A DNA stretch of 58,236 nt, from contig NZ_LNQV01000027.1 of assembly GCF_001515305.1 (NCBI RefSeq), positions 1 through 58,236 on the forward strand, written 5' to 3'. Source of the stretch: Aquitalea pelogenes (GTDB lineage Bacteria; Pseudomonadota; Gammaproteobacteria; Burkholderiales; Chromobacteriaceae). Positions within the stretch are counted from its first letter, which is position 1; the number at the start of each line of letters is the position of its first letter. Shown here one piece after another: positions 17,970 through 25,928 of this stretch. The position numbers and the translations under genes are program-made. The notes beneath the pieces were generated by a model. That model searched no databases and was not told the DNA's origin. It saw nothing but the letters and a program-made list of their open reading frames with translations.

Positions 17970-18704
17970 ATGACTTACTGCGTCGCCATGAATCTTGCGT
18001 CCGGCATGCTGTTTGCCTCGGACTCCCGCACCAATGCCGGGGTGGACCACGTGTCCACCTTTCGCAAGATGCAATTTTTCCAGCAACCGGACGAGCGCCT
18101 GCTGGTGATGCTGTCCGCCGGCAACCTGGCCACCACCCAAAGTGTGGTCAGCCTGTTGCGCCAGCGCGCCAGTGCCAGCAGCAGCGAGCGCAACATCCTG
18201 AATGTTCCGTCCATGTACGATGCCGCCTGTCTGGTAGGCGATACCCTGCGTGAAATTGTCGAGCGCGATGGCCCCACCCTCAGCCAGTCCAAGATCGAAG
18301 TCGGCTGTTCCTTCCTCCTGGGCGGGCAAATCCGCGGGGAAGCACCGCGCCTGTTCAACATCTACCCGCAGGGCAATTTCATCGAAGCCACGCAGGACAC
18401 ACCCTACTTCCAGATAGGCGAAGCCAAGTACGGCAAGCCCATCATCGACCGGGTGGTGAACTACCACACCCCGGTGGAAGACGCCGCCAAATGCGCACTG
18501 ATCAGCTTTGACTCGACAATGAAGAGCAATCTGTCGGTCGGCCTGCCCATCGATATGCTGGTATACGACAAGGACGACTTCGGCCCCGGCATCCACCAGC
18601 GCATTACCGAGCACGACCCCTACTTCCAGCAGCTGCACACCGGCTGGGGCCAGGCCTTGCGCGAAGCCTTTGCCGCGCTGCCGCCGATGCGCTGGAAGGA
18701 ATGA
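17970..18704 (+). CDS. Anbu, ancestral-type proteasome-like peptidase subunit
   Basis: A 244-residue Ntn-hydrolase of the Anbu (bacterial proteasome beta-like) family. The N-terminus MTYCVAMNLASGMLFASDSR places Thr2 as the nucleophile after Met removal, followed by the proteasome-type ASDSRT turn. An upstream in-frame ATG at 17937 would bury the nucleophile behind 12 residues, so the internal start is strongly preferred although its ribosome site is weak. Anbu assembles into open helical rings and is cytoplasmic; peptidase activity has been hard to demonstrate. It closes the four-gene cluster. Confidence 0.93.
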   Translation: MTYCVAMNLASGMLFASDSRTNAGVDHVSTFRKMQFFQQPDERLLVMLSAGNLATTQSVVSLLRQRASASSSERNILNVPSMYDAACLVGDTLREIVERDGPTLSQSKIEVGCSFLLGGQIRGEAPRLFNIYPQGNFIEATQDTPYFQIGEAKYGKPIIDRVVNYHTPVEDAAKCALISFDSTMKSNLSVGLPIDMLVYDKDDFGPGIHQRITEHDPYFQQLHTGWGQALREAFAALPPMRWKE

Positions 18705-18775
18705 GCGCGACAGGGAGGTGGGCAGCCCGGCCTGCTATCAGCGATAATGGCGCATTGATACCGAAAGACCCGCCG

Positions 18776-19399
18776 ATGAAACACGCTCCGCTGACCGAGG
18801 CCGACTACCAGCGCCTGTCCACCACCCTGCAACGCTTTGCACGCCTGCAGTGCATGAACCTGGAAAAGCTGGACGGTTTCTTCACCGCCTTGCTGTGCGG
18901 CCCGGAAGCCATCAAGCCCACCGAATGTCTGCCGCTCATTCTGGGTGATGCCTTTGATGACGAGCAGGCATTCCGCAGCGAAAAGGATCTGGAAAAATTT
19001 GTCGCCCTGCTGATGGGCCACTGGCTGGACATCGCCCACACCCTGCAACAGGGCGCGGAATTCCAGCCCTGGCTGGATGCGGACGAACAAGGTGTGGTGC
19101 ACGGCAATGACTGGGCCGAGGGCTTTGTCGAAGGCATGCAGCTGCAGCAGGACGACTGGAACCTGCTGTTTGACGATGCCGAACATGCTGCTGCGCTGGA
19201 AGCCATCATGGCGCTGGCCTTCGAACGCCACCCGGACCCGGAAATGCGCCCCTACATCGACAACAGCGACAGCAGCCAGCGCGAACAATGGCTGGCCGCC
19301 ATCTCCCCTGCCGTGCAGGAAATCCACCAGTTTTTTGCCGCCATCCGCGCCCAGATGGAAGCCGATCTGGAACAGGACGCCCTCGACCCGGAACACTGA
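18776..19399 (+). CDS. UPF0149 (YecA/YgfB-like) family protein
   Basis: A 207-residue helical protein of the UPF0149 family: an N-terminal block with the LDGFFTALLCGPEAIKPTECLPLILG signature and a central GNDWAEGFVEGMQL helix. It lacks the C-terminal SEC-C zinc motif found in longer YecA proteins. Function unknown. It starts 71 bp after the Anbu gene, so cotranscription is possible, but it is not part of the conserved Anbu cluster. The start is the ATG giving MKHAPLTEADY, since the in-frame extension upstream lacks family similarity. Confidence 0.82.
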   Translation: MKHAPLTEADYQRLSTTLQRFARLQCMNLEKLDGFFTALLCGPEAIKPTECLPLILGDAFDDEQAFRSEKDLEKFVALLMGHWLDIAHTLQQGAEFQPWLDADEQGVVHGNDWAEGFVEGMQLQQDDWNLLFDDAEHAAALEAIMALAFERHPDPEMRPYIDNSDSSQREQWLAAISPAVQEIHQFFAAIRAQMEADLEQDALDPEH

Positions 19400-19426
19400 G
19401 CGCTCAGAGCCGCAGCAAGTGTAAAT

Positions 19427-19446
19427 ATTTGCTAGACTCAGCAAAT
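19427..19446. repeat. Inverted repeat upstream of the alginate-lyase-like gene
   Basis: ATTTGCT (19427-19433) and AGCAAAT (19440-19446) form a perfect 7-bp inverted repeat with a 6-bp spacer, 66 bp before the next start codon. It could be an operator; the regulator is unknown. Confidence 0.4.
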
Positions 19447-19511
19447 CTCCACCCTTGACGGCCCTGCGTGCATGCAGGCTGGCCACCGCCAGCTGCTGCC
19501 AGATTCCAGAC

Positions 19512-20582
19512 ATGCTGACTTACTGGCGTTCACTGCCCATCTCCCTGAGCATGCTGCTGTGCTGGCTTGCCGGGACAGGCATGGCTGTTGCCAGCCCGTC
19601 GACTGCCTGGTGCATGGCCGGCAAGGCTGCACCCTCCTTGCTGCAAAGGGCGGAAGCCGCGCTCAGGCAAACGCCCGCTCCCTTGCCGCAAATTCATACC
19701 GAAGGCACCCTGCCGCATCAGGGCATTTTCGATCAGAGCGTCAAGGCCAAGCAGGACTGGTTCCGCATGCGCGACCTGGCGCTGGCCTGGCAAGGCAGCG
19801 GCGAGCAACGCTATCTGGATGCCGTGGCACGCCAGCTGGATGCCTGGACACGGGTTTATCAGCCCTCCTTCAACCCCATCGACGAAACCGACCTCGAGGC
19901 ACTGATTGACGCCTATGCCATCACGGCCAATCAGCTACCCGCCGCCACAGCCACCCAGACACGGCAGTTGTTGCGGCAGCTGGCCGAGGGCTATGTGACA
20001 CGGATCCGCACCGCCAGACAGCCACTGGGGGCCACCTTCAGGAATAACTGGAACAGCCACCGCATCAAGCTGATCGCCCTGTCGGCCCTGGCCCTGCAGG
20101 ATGCCGGCTTGCAAAAAGCCGCCACCGAACTGTTCCGCCAGCATCTGGAGCGCAATATCAATGCCCAGGGTGAAACGCTGGATTACCGCGAGCGCGATGC
20201 CCTGCACTATGTCACCTACGATCTGGAACCGCTGGTACGCGCCGCCATTGCCGCACGGCAGTGGCAGCAGGACTGGCTGCACGACAAGGCAGCCTCCGGT
20301 GGCAGCCTGCAATTGGCGCTGGACTGGCTGCGCCCTTATGCCGAAGGCCGGCTACAACATCAGGAGTTTGTTCACTCCCAGGTCCGTTTCGACTTCATCC
20401 GGCGCGAAGCCGGGCTGCCCGGCTTTGCCGGCAACTGGCAAGCCGCCACCAGTCGCAAACTGTATGCACTGGCCTCACGGCTCTCGCCCGACTACGACAC
20501 CCCACTGCTGACCGGCCCTCACCTGCCGGACTGGATCACGCAATGCTGGGGCAGTGCGCTCAATGACACGTCATCAAACTGA
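19512..20582 (+). CDS. Secreted alginate-lyase-like (PL5-type fold) protein
   Basis: A 356-residue protein with a signal peptide (MLTYWRSLPISLSMLLCWLAG..., cleavage near AVA-SPS) and an alpha-toroid helical body resembling the alginate lyase (AlgL/PF05426) family. The NNWNSHRIKL segment corresponds to the family's Asn/His/Arg active-site motif and RERDALHYVTYDLEPL to a second active-site region. No alginate biosynthesis genes are present, so the substrate could be another uronate polymer taken up or trimmed in the periplasm. A start at 19455 would put 19 residues before the signal sequence, so 19512 is used. Confidence 0.75.
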   Translation: MLTYWRSLPISLSMLLCWLAGTGMAVASPSTAWCMAGKAAPSLLQRAEAALRQTPAPLPQIHTEGTLPHQGIFDQSVKAKQDWFRMRDLALAWQGSGEQRYLDAVARQLDAWTRVYQPSFNPIDETDLEALIDAYAITANQLPAATATQTRQLLRQLAEGYVTRIRTARQPLGATFRNNWNSHRIKLIALSALALQDAGLQKAATELFRQHLERNINAQGETLDYRERDALHYVTYDLEPLVRAAIAARQWQQDWLHDKAASGGSLQLALDWLRPYAEGRLQHQEFVHSQVRFDFIRREAGLPGFAGNWQAATSRKLYALASRLSPDYDTPLLTGPHLPDWITQCWGSALNDTSSN

Positions 20583-20634
20583 CATTTTCATCTGGTAAAA
20601 CTGGCCATCTTTTTTACCCCACCATCGCTAAACC

Positions 20635-21462
20635 ATGAATCCTGTTGAAGCACTGCTGTTTGCAGTCATCCAGGGGGTCAGTGAACTGTTTCCGATCAGC
20701 AGCCTGGGACACGGCATCCTGATTCCGGACTGGCTGCACTGGTCTCTCAATCGCAGTCATCCTGACTTCCTGCCCTTCATGGTAATGCTGCACCTGGGCA
20801 CCGCCCTTGCCCTGCTGCTGTATTTCCACCGTGACTGGCGCGCACTCATCACCGGCTTCATCCGGGCGCGTGGCGGCAACAGCAATGCCGAAGCCAGGCT
20901 GATGTGGCGACTGGTCGCCGGCACCATTCCGGCCGGTCTGCTGGGACTGCTGCTGGAAAAGCAATTGCGCGTGCTGTTCAGCAGTGCCACGGCGGTGCTG
21001 GTTTTTCTCAGCATCAACGGCCTGCTCCTGCTGTGGGGTGACCGCAAACAACAGGCAGCCAATGCCAGGACACTGGATAAACTGAGTCTGATGGGTGCCA
21101 TCAAGATTGGCAGCGGGCAGGCACTGGCCCTGTTGCCTGGCATTTCCCGCTCCGGCGTCACCTTGCTCAGCGGCCTGGCACATGGCTTGAACCACGCCGC
21201 GGCTGCGCGCTTTTCCTTCCTGCTTGCCACCCCCATCATCCTGGCCGCCGGGGTGCTGGAAATCCCCAAGCTGGCGCACAGCGGTCATGCCCAGCCCTGG
21301 GGCTTGTTACTGAGCTGCGGGCTGCTGGCCGGGGCCTGTGCCTATGCCAGCACCTGGTTTCTCATGCGCTACTTCAAGAAAAGCGAAATCGAATCGCTAC
21401 GGCCATTTGGCTGGTATTGCCTGCTGCTGGGCCTGGGTGGACTGGCACTGCACTGGCTTTGA
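20635..21462 (+). CDS. uppP: Undecaprenyl-diphosphate phosphatase
   Basis: Integral membrane phosphatase that recycles undecaprenyl pyrophosphate for cell-wall and polysaccharide synthesis and gives bacitracin tolerance. The 275-residue protein has the BacA/UppP signature QGVSELFPISSLGH (residues 13-26; PISSLGH where many have PVSSSGH) and the second motif PGISRSG around 165-171, with about eight transmembrane helices. A short GGTAAAA/TTTTACC inverted repeat lies in the 52-bp gap before the gene. Confidence 0.93.
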   Translation: MNPVEALLFAVIQGVSELFPISSLGHGILIPDWLHWSLNRSHPDFLPFMVMLHLGTALALLLYFHRDWRALITGFIRARGGNSNAEARLMWRLVAGTIPAGLLGLLLEKQLRVLFSSATAVLVFLSINGLLLLWGDRKQQAANARTLDKLSLMGAIKIGSGQALALLPGISRSGVTLLSGLAHGLNHAAAARFSFLLATPIILAAGVLEIPKLAHSGHAQPWGLLLSCGLLAGACAYASTWFLMRYFKKSEIESLRPFGWYCLLLGLGGLALHWL

Positions 21463-21541
21463 GTCCTGCGGAAGGTTGTGGAATACATGGCAGTTCATGC
21501 TGTCAAACCGGCTTGGACAGGCATTAAGACGCATTGACTGT

Positions 21542-21570
21542 TTGTCCCGGCCAAGGGCTTCCATTAGAAT
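21542..21570 (+). promoter_or_regulatory. Probable sigma-70 promoter of the Nudix gene
   Basis: TTGTCC (21542-21547) and TAGAAT (21565-21570) are spaced 17 bp apart, 53 bp before the Nudix start codon. Confidence 0.5.
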
Positions 21571-21623
21571 AGTCGACAGAACTGGGCCGCCATTTGCGGC
21601 CCGTATCTGTTATATCGAGACGC

Positions 21624-22097
21624 ATGAGAAATCAGGACGACAAAAAGCCCGATCAACGCCTGCCGGCTGATCTGGCAAGACGTGCCACCGCCATCATCGA
21701 ATTGCCCGACGGCGTTCTGGTTACCGCTACGCGTGGCAGCCGCTACAACCTGCCGGGGGGCAAGGCCAACCGGGGCGAGTTACGCTCCCAGGCACTGATC
21801 CGGGAAATCCGCGAGGAGACCGGGCTGCGCATCAACTCCATGCTTTACCTGTTCGACCACATCACACCGCACAATGCCCACAAGGTTTACCTGTGCATTG
21901 CGCAGGGTCAGGCACGCCCGCAAGGTGAAATCGAACGGATTGCGCTGGTTTCTTCGCCGGATACCGAGCTGGACCTGTTCGTGGAAAGCCGCGCCATCCT
22001 GCGCCGCTATGCCAGGCTGCGTAATGAAGAAACCGCCAAGGGCCAGGCCTTGCGCGCCATTCTGGGCCTGGCACGCTATATCGCCAAGGTAGACTGA
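21624..22097 (+). CDS. Nudix hydrolase
   Basis: A 157-residue Nudix protein. The Nudix box is complete: G-G-K-A-N-R-G-E-L then REIREETGLRI (GX5EX7REUXEEXGU), binding the divalent metals needed to cleave a nucleoside-diphosphate-linked substrate. Substrate specificity cannot be read from the sequence. The ATG giving MRNQDDKKP is used; a TTG 30 bp upstream is less likely. It is followed 6 bp later by the thioredoxin-like gene. Confidence 0.88.
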   Translation: MRNQDDKKPDQRLPADLARRATAIIELPDGVLVTATRGSRYNLPGGKANRGELRSQALIREIREETGLRINSMLYLFDHITPHNAHKVYLCIAQGQARPQGEIERIALVSSPDTELDLFVESRAILRRYARLRNEETAKGQALRAILGLARYIAKVD

Positions 22098-22103
22098 ACC
22101 ACC

Positions 22104-22460
22104 ATGTCCGGCATGGACAGCGCCCGCTGGCTACAGCTGGACGAATTCGGTTTTCATCACACGCTGGCAAGCCTGCCCGGCAATACGCTGGTGCTGTTTG
22201 GCCAACCCGGCTGCTCTGCATGCCGCGCCTGGCACCAGTTGCTGGACAGCTGGCAACCTGACTGCCTGCAACAGCTGGCCTATGTCGATGTGCAAGAGAG
22301 CATGGCTTTGGCGCACGCCTTCGACATTTTCCACCTGCCCACCCTGCTGCTGTTTGTCGACGGCCAGTATCACGGCCAGCTGCACAGCCCCATGCAACGC
22401 CAGGCCATCAACACTGCGCTGGAACAACTGCTGGCCGCACCGGCGAGCGAAGAACCCTGA
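22104..22460 (+). CDS. Thioredoxin-like protein
   Basis: A 118-residue single-domain thioredoxin fold with a CSAC redox motif (residues 37-40) in the LFGQPGCSACRAW context and the cis-proline segment IFHLPTLLLFVDG. No signal peptide is seen, so it is cytoplasmic. The CSAC dipeptide differs from the CGPC of housekeeping thioredoxin, so a specialised reductant or chaperone role is likely. It starts 6 bp after the Nudix gene and is probably in the same transcript. Confidence 0.85.
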   Translation: MSGMDSARWLQLDEFGFHHTLASLPGNTLVLFGQPGCSACRAWHQLLDSWQPDCLQQLAYVDVQESMALAHAFDIFHLPTLLLFVDGQYHGQLHSPMQRQAINTALEQLLAAPASEEP

Positions 22461-22467
22461 AATAAAG

Positions 22468-22499
22468 CAACAAGGGCTGCCCGTGGGCAGCCCTTGTTG
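22468..22499 (+). terminator. Terminator after the Nudix-thioredoxin pair
   Basis: CAACAAGGGCTGCCC (22468-22482) pairs perfectly with 22485-22499. Its right half plus flank (22483-22504) is repeated at 22674-22695, on the other side of the interspersed repeat. Confidence 0.8.
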
Positions 22500-22510
22500 T
22501 TGGCCCCCCC

Positions 22511-22666
22511 CTCTCGCTTTCCTTTCAGAAAGCGAGGCTCCCTTACAAGGTTAGGGCGGGGGGATAGGGAATAGATGGGAAGGCTGCGGAATCCAAGAGT
22601 TAGTCGAAAGGCCCGGCTTTGCCGGGTCCGCTGAAATCTCAGCAAATTACTTTGTCAGCAGCCTGA
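22511..22666 (+). repeat. Structured intergenic repeat, copy A
   Basis: About 155 bp shared with 47461-47614 and, inverted, 51347-51502. Order of parts: hairpin 1 (CTCGCTTTC 22513-22521 with GAAAGCGAG 22528-22536), hairpin 2 (CCCTTA / TTAGGG, one mismatch), a G-rich run, AGGCTGC that can pair with the terminal GCAGCCT, and an inner CCCGG-CTTTG-CCGGG hairpin. It lies between convergent genes and is flanked by a 22-bp near-perfect direct repeat. Confidence 0.85.
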
Positions 22667-22712
22667 GCTGCCAGTGGGCAGCCCTTGTCGTTGGCAAATG
22701 GTCAGATGCACC

Positions 22713-23318
22713 TTACAGGTCGCTACTGCCCTTGCCACCTGCCGGCGCAGTGTCTGCCGGAGTCGACACCTCACCCACCGCACTGAGCATGTCCTGCGGA
22801 ATGGTGACCCAGCCCATGCTGCTGGCCATTTGCAGGCTGATTGCCAGCGTCAGCATGGCCACCGGAGCAAACAGCATCACCCCCAACAGCACGCGTACCC
22901 GGGCAACCCCGGACACCACCGCCATGCTGTTCACCATCAGGGCGATGGTCAGCAAGGACAGCGCCAGATCGGCACCGAGAGCCGCATCGTCCGGCAACCA
23001 GCTGGTCAGCGGCTCGACAAACTGCAGGCTGTTGCACAATACGATCAGGCCGAACAGCGAACCATCCGGCCGCCACTTGGCCAGCCGCAACCACACCGTG
23101 ATGAACTGGGTGAACAGCAAGGTTTCCAGCCAGGTGAACATCAGCATGAACAGCATGCGGCCGAGCACGTTATTGCCCAGCTCACCGGTGCCGCCGCTGG
23201 CTACCAGTCCGAGAACCGTCAGCAACAGGGCCGGCATCCAGCGCGGATACTGGTATTGCTCCAGCGGACCAACGCGAAAACGCAGCAGCCCCAGCAAATC
23301 ATCAATCAGACGGTGCAT
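22713..23318 (-). CDS. Multi-pass membrane protein of unknown function
   Basis: A 201-residue protein with about five hydrophobic segments (around WMPALLLTVLGLVAS, MLFMLMFTWLETLLFTQF, SLFGLIVLCNSL, LALSLLTIALMVNSMAV and VLLGVMLFAPVAMLTLAI) and a short C-terminal tail rich in Ala/Gly/Ser. It resembles small YIP1-type membrane proteins, but the family call is uncertain. It lies 9 bp downstream of purU in the same direction, so it is probably cotranscribed with it. Confidence 0.6.
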   Translation of the reverse strand: MHRLIDDLLGLLRFRVGPLEQYQYPRWMPALLLTVLGLVASGGTGELGNNVLGRMLFMLMFTWLETLLFTQFITVWLRLAKWRPDGSLFGLIVLCNSLQFVEPLTSWLPDDAALGADLALSLLTIALMVNSMAVVSGVARVRVLLGVMLFAPVAMLTLAISLQMASSMGWVTIPQDMLSAVGEVSTPADTAPAGGKGSSDL

Positions 23319-23327
23319 GATGCCGGC

Positions 23328-24191
23328 TCAGTCAAAAACAACGGTCTTGTTGCTGTAAGACAGGATGCGGTCATCCACATGCCAGCGCACGGCGCGCGAC
23401 AGCACCACTTTTTCCAGGTCGCGGCCCTTCTGGATCAGGTCTTCCACATCGTCACGGTGTGAAATGCGGGTGACTTCCTGCTCGATGATCGGACCCTCGT
23501 CCAGATCTTCCGTCACGTAATGGCTGGTCGCGCCAATCAGCTTCACACCACGGGCAAAGGCACGGTGATACGGCTTGGCACCATCGAATGCCGGCAGGAA
23601 GCTGTGGTGGATGTTGATCACCCGGTCCGGATAACGTTTGACGAACTCACCGGACAGCACCTGCATGTAACGCGCAAGTACGATGAAATCGGCACCAGCC
23701 TCTTCCAGCAGGCGGAACTGTTCGGCCTCGGCCTCGGCCTTGTTCTCGCGTGTCACCGGGATCACATGGAAGGGAATGCCGTTGAACTCAACCAGACGGC
23801 GGCAATCTTCGTGATTGGAAATCACCAGCGGAATGTCGCAGTTCAGCTCGCCAATGCGCCAGCGGTGCAGCAAATCCACCAGGCAGTGTTCGTACTTGGA
23901 TACGAAAATGGCCATGCGCGGCTTGCGACTGGACAGGGAAACCTTCCAGGTCATGTTGTGCTCGGCGGCAATCGGCTGGAACGCAGCGGCAAATGCATCC
24001 ATCGGCAGGGTAAAACCGTCCAGCTCCCACTGGATACGCATCAGGAAGAGGTTCTCGCTGGTATCCTGATGCTGGTCGGCATGCATGATGTTGGCGTTGT
24101 AAGTCATCAGGAAATTGGCCAGGGCCGCTACCAGGCCCTTCTTGTCCGGCGCACTGATCAGCAGCGTGGCCGATTGACGGGTATTGCTCAT
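23328..24191 (-). CDS. purU: Formyltetrahydrofolate deformylase
   Basis: Hydrolyses 10-formyl-THF to THF and formate, balancing one-carbon pools. The 287-residue protein has an N-terminal ACT domain (about 8-85, [19 protein letters not shown]) and a formyltransferase-fold catalytic domain with [11 protein letters not shown] and the THYV-type motif [18 protein letters not shown] containing the active-site Asp. The neighbouring minus-strand gene folD supplies 10-formyl-THF, giving a folate-linked pair separated by about 156 bp. Confidence 0.95.
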   Translation of the reverse strand: MSNTRQSATLLISAPDKKGLVAALANFLMTYNANIMHADQHQDTSENLFLMRIQWELDGFTLPMDAFAAAFQPIAAEHNMTWKVSLSSRKPRMAIFVSKYEHCLVDLLHRWRIGELNCDIPLVISNHEDCRRLVEFNGIPFHVIPVTRENKAEAEAEQFRLLEEAGADFIVLARYMQVLSGEFVKRYPDRVINIHHSFLPAFDGAKPYHRAFARGVKLIGATSHYVTEDLDEGPIIEQEVTRISHRDDVEDLIQKGRDLEKVVLSRAVRWHVDDRILSYSNKTVVFD

Positions 24192-24347
24192 TATTACAGT
24201 CTCTTTGTCATTACATGATCAACGGCAGCCTTGCGGCTGTCACTTGCCAATTCCGCGTCGCCGTCACCATCCGGCAAAAGACAAACGCCACACGCCACAG
24301 GGATGACTACTCCCTGCAGCCTGTGGCGCTGGTTGCCGGTGACGGGA

Positions 24348-25198
24348 TCAGGCGTTCAGATTGGCCGAATCCAGCGTATTCTGCAACAGCGTTGCCACGG
24401 TCATCGGACCGACACCACCCGGCACCGGGGTGATGAAACTGGCGCGCTCGGCAGCGGTGGCAAATTCCACATCGCCAGCCAGCTTGCCGGTATCCAGGCG
24501 GTTGATGCCCACATCAATCACCACGGCACCGGGCTTGATCCACTCACCCTTGATGAAGCCGGGAATGCCCACTGCAGCCACCACGATGTCAGCCTGGGCC
24601 ACTTCATGTGCCAGGTCGGCAGTGGCGCTGTGACATACCGTCACCGTGGCACGTGCCAGCAACATTTCCAGCGCCTGCGGACGACAACGATATTGGATGC
24701 ACCCACGATCACGGCTTTTTTGCCCTTGGGGTCGATGCCGTATTCTTCCAGCAGGGTCATCACACCACGCGGCGTGCACGGACGCAGCAGCGGCATCTTG
24801 ATGGCCAGACGGCCCATATTATAGGGATGGAAACCGTCGACATCCTTCTTCGGATCGATGCGCTCGATCACGGCTTGCGGGTCGATCTGCTTGGGCAGCG
24901 GCAGCTGAACCAGGATGCCATCCACGGTGGCATCGGCATTCAGGGTATCAATGATGTCCAGCAATTCCTGCTGGCTGGTTTCAGCCGGCAGATCGTAGGC
25001 AACCGAACGGATGCCTGCTTTTTCGCAAGAACGCTTCTTGCTGCCTACATAGACACTGGATGCCGGGTCGTTGCCAACCAGGATCACTGCCAGTGCGGGG
25101 GCACGCTTGCCTGCCGCCACACGCTGTTTCACGCTTTCGCCTACCTTGGCGATGAGTTGTTCTGCTACTGCCTTACCATCAATGAGTTGCGCCGCCAT
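24348..25198 (-). pseudogene. folD: folD, methylene-THF dehydrogenase/cyclohydrolase, single-base frameshift
   Basis: Bifunctional enzyme interconverting 5,10-methylene-, methenyl- and 10-formyl-THF. The N-terminal part ([15 protein letters not shown] to [10 protein letters not shown]) reads in one frame and the C-terminal part ([19 protein letters not shown] to [10 protein letters not shown]) in another. The plus strand has GGACGACAACG near 24679-24689 where GGACGACCAACG would restore [13 protein letters not shown], so one base is missing at about 24685. With it restored the product is 283 residues, the normal FolD length. Catalytic YVGSKKR and the LPLP-x-DVDGFHP region are intact. Because folD is normally needed for purine and formyl-Met synthesis, a sequencing indel is more likely than a true pseudogene. 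Confidence 0.88.
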
Positions 25199-25415
25199 GC
25201 CTGATTCCGTATGGAACTTGAAAAGAGGCGGCAATTTTCTCATTTTTTGGCTTTTTACGAAACTACAAAAATACATTAGGAATAATTTCACGTAAAGCAA
25301 AATTCACACAATAAGCATCTATTTATCATGAAGTTAGTCGAGGCTCTCCTGCAGGCTGGCCATCCTGCCGCAGCGGGCAAGCAGGTGGCGGACAAAAAAA
25401 GATTGCAAGACGGTG

Positions 25416-25444
25416 TTGACAGCAAAAGGGGCTATCCGTATAGT
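25416..25444 (+). promoter_or_regulatory. Strong promoter of the tRNA cluster
   Basis: A consensus TTGACA (25416-25421), 17-bp spacer and TATAGT (25439-25444) lie 15 bp before the first tRNA. Confidence 0.85.
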
Positions 25445-25459
25445 TGCGTTCTCTGTCGT

Positions 25460-25536
25460 CGGGGCGTAGCGCAGCCTGGTAGCGCACCTGATTTGGGATC
25501 AGGGGGTCGCGAGTTCGAATCCCGCCGCCCCGACCA
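25460..25536 (+). tRNA. tRNA-Pro (anticodon TGG)
   Basis: A 77-nt cloverleaf with acceptor CGGGGCG pairing CGCCCCG, anticodon loop TTTGGGA, GTTCGAATC T-loop and encoded CCA end. Confidence 0.97.
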
Positions 25537-25555
25537 GAAAAAGCCCGATAAGTGA

Positions 25556-25632
25556 GTGCCCGTAGCTCAACTGGATAGAGCACCGGCCTTCTAAGCCGGG
25601 GGTTACAGGTTCGATTCCTGTCGGGCGCGCCA
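25556..25632 (+). tRNA. tRNA-Arg (anticodon TCT)
   Basis: A 77-nt cloverleaf with anticodon loop CTTCTAA, GGTTCGATTCC T-arm and encoded CCA. It lies 19 bp after tRNA-Pro in the same transcript. Confidence 0.96.
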
Positions 25633-25686
25633 GTATCCCAGTTTTTTGTAGTCACTGGCAGTTGTAGTAGAATGCAGTACCCTGTG

Positions 25687-25762
25687 GTGGATGTAGCTCA
25701 GTTGGTAGAGTCCAGGATTGTGATTCCTGTTGTCGTGGGTTCGAGCCCCATCATCCACCCCA
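25687..25762 (+). tRNA. tRNA-His (anticodon GTG)
   Basis: A 76-nt cloverleaf with acceptor GTGGATG/CATCCAC, discriminator C, encoded CCA and anticodon GTG. The base before the 5' G is T; the extra G(-1) of tRNA-His is a discriminator partner issue that cannot be settled from the DNA alone. Confidence 0.95.
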
Positions 25763-25770
25763 GTCTTGCA

Positions 25771-25803
25771 AGAAAAACCCGGCTTTGGCCGGGTTTTTCT
25801 TTT
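25771..25803 (+). terminator. Terminator of the tRNA cluster
   Basis: AAAAACCCGGC-TTTG-GCCGGGTTTTT hairpin with a clean U-tract, 9 bp after tRNA-His. Confidence 0.93.
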
Positions 25804-25853
25804 CCAATGGCAAAATCTTTCACATTTGCGACAAAAAGCATCGCGATCCCCTC

Positions 25854-25881
25854 TTGTCTGACAATGGAAGCACCGTATAAT
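25854..25881 (+). promoter_or_regulatory. Probable promoter of the GntR gene
   Basis: TTGTCT (25854-25859) and a perfect TATAAT (25876-25881), spaced 16 bp, 47 bp before the start codon. Confidence 0.65.
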
Positions 25882-25928
25882 CGAATCCATTTGCATTTAT
25901 CCGATTGACTGACAGATCCTAAAAAACC

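Noticed and set aside
20594-20618. GGTAAAA/TTTTACC inverted repeat before uppP as a terminator
   Set aside because: The stem is A/T-rich with a long loop and is weak; it might be an operator, but there is no further support.
22541-22600. Possible G-quadruplex in the G-rich run of the repeat
   Set aside because: Runs of G are present (GGGCGGGGGG, then AGGG and GGGAAGG), but spacing differs between copies and the sequence is better explained by its stems; not supported strongly enough as a separate feature.
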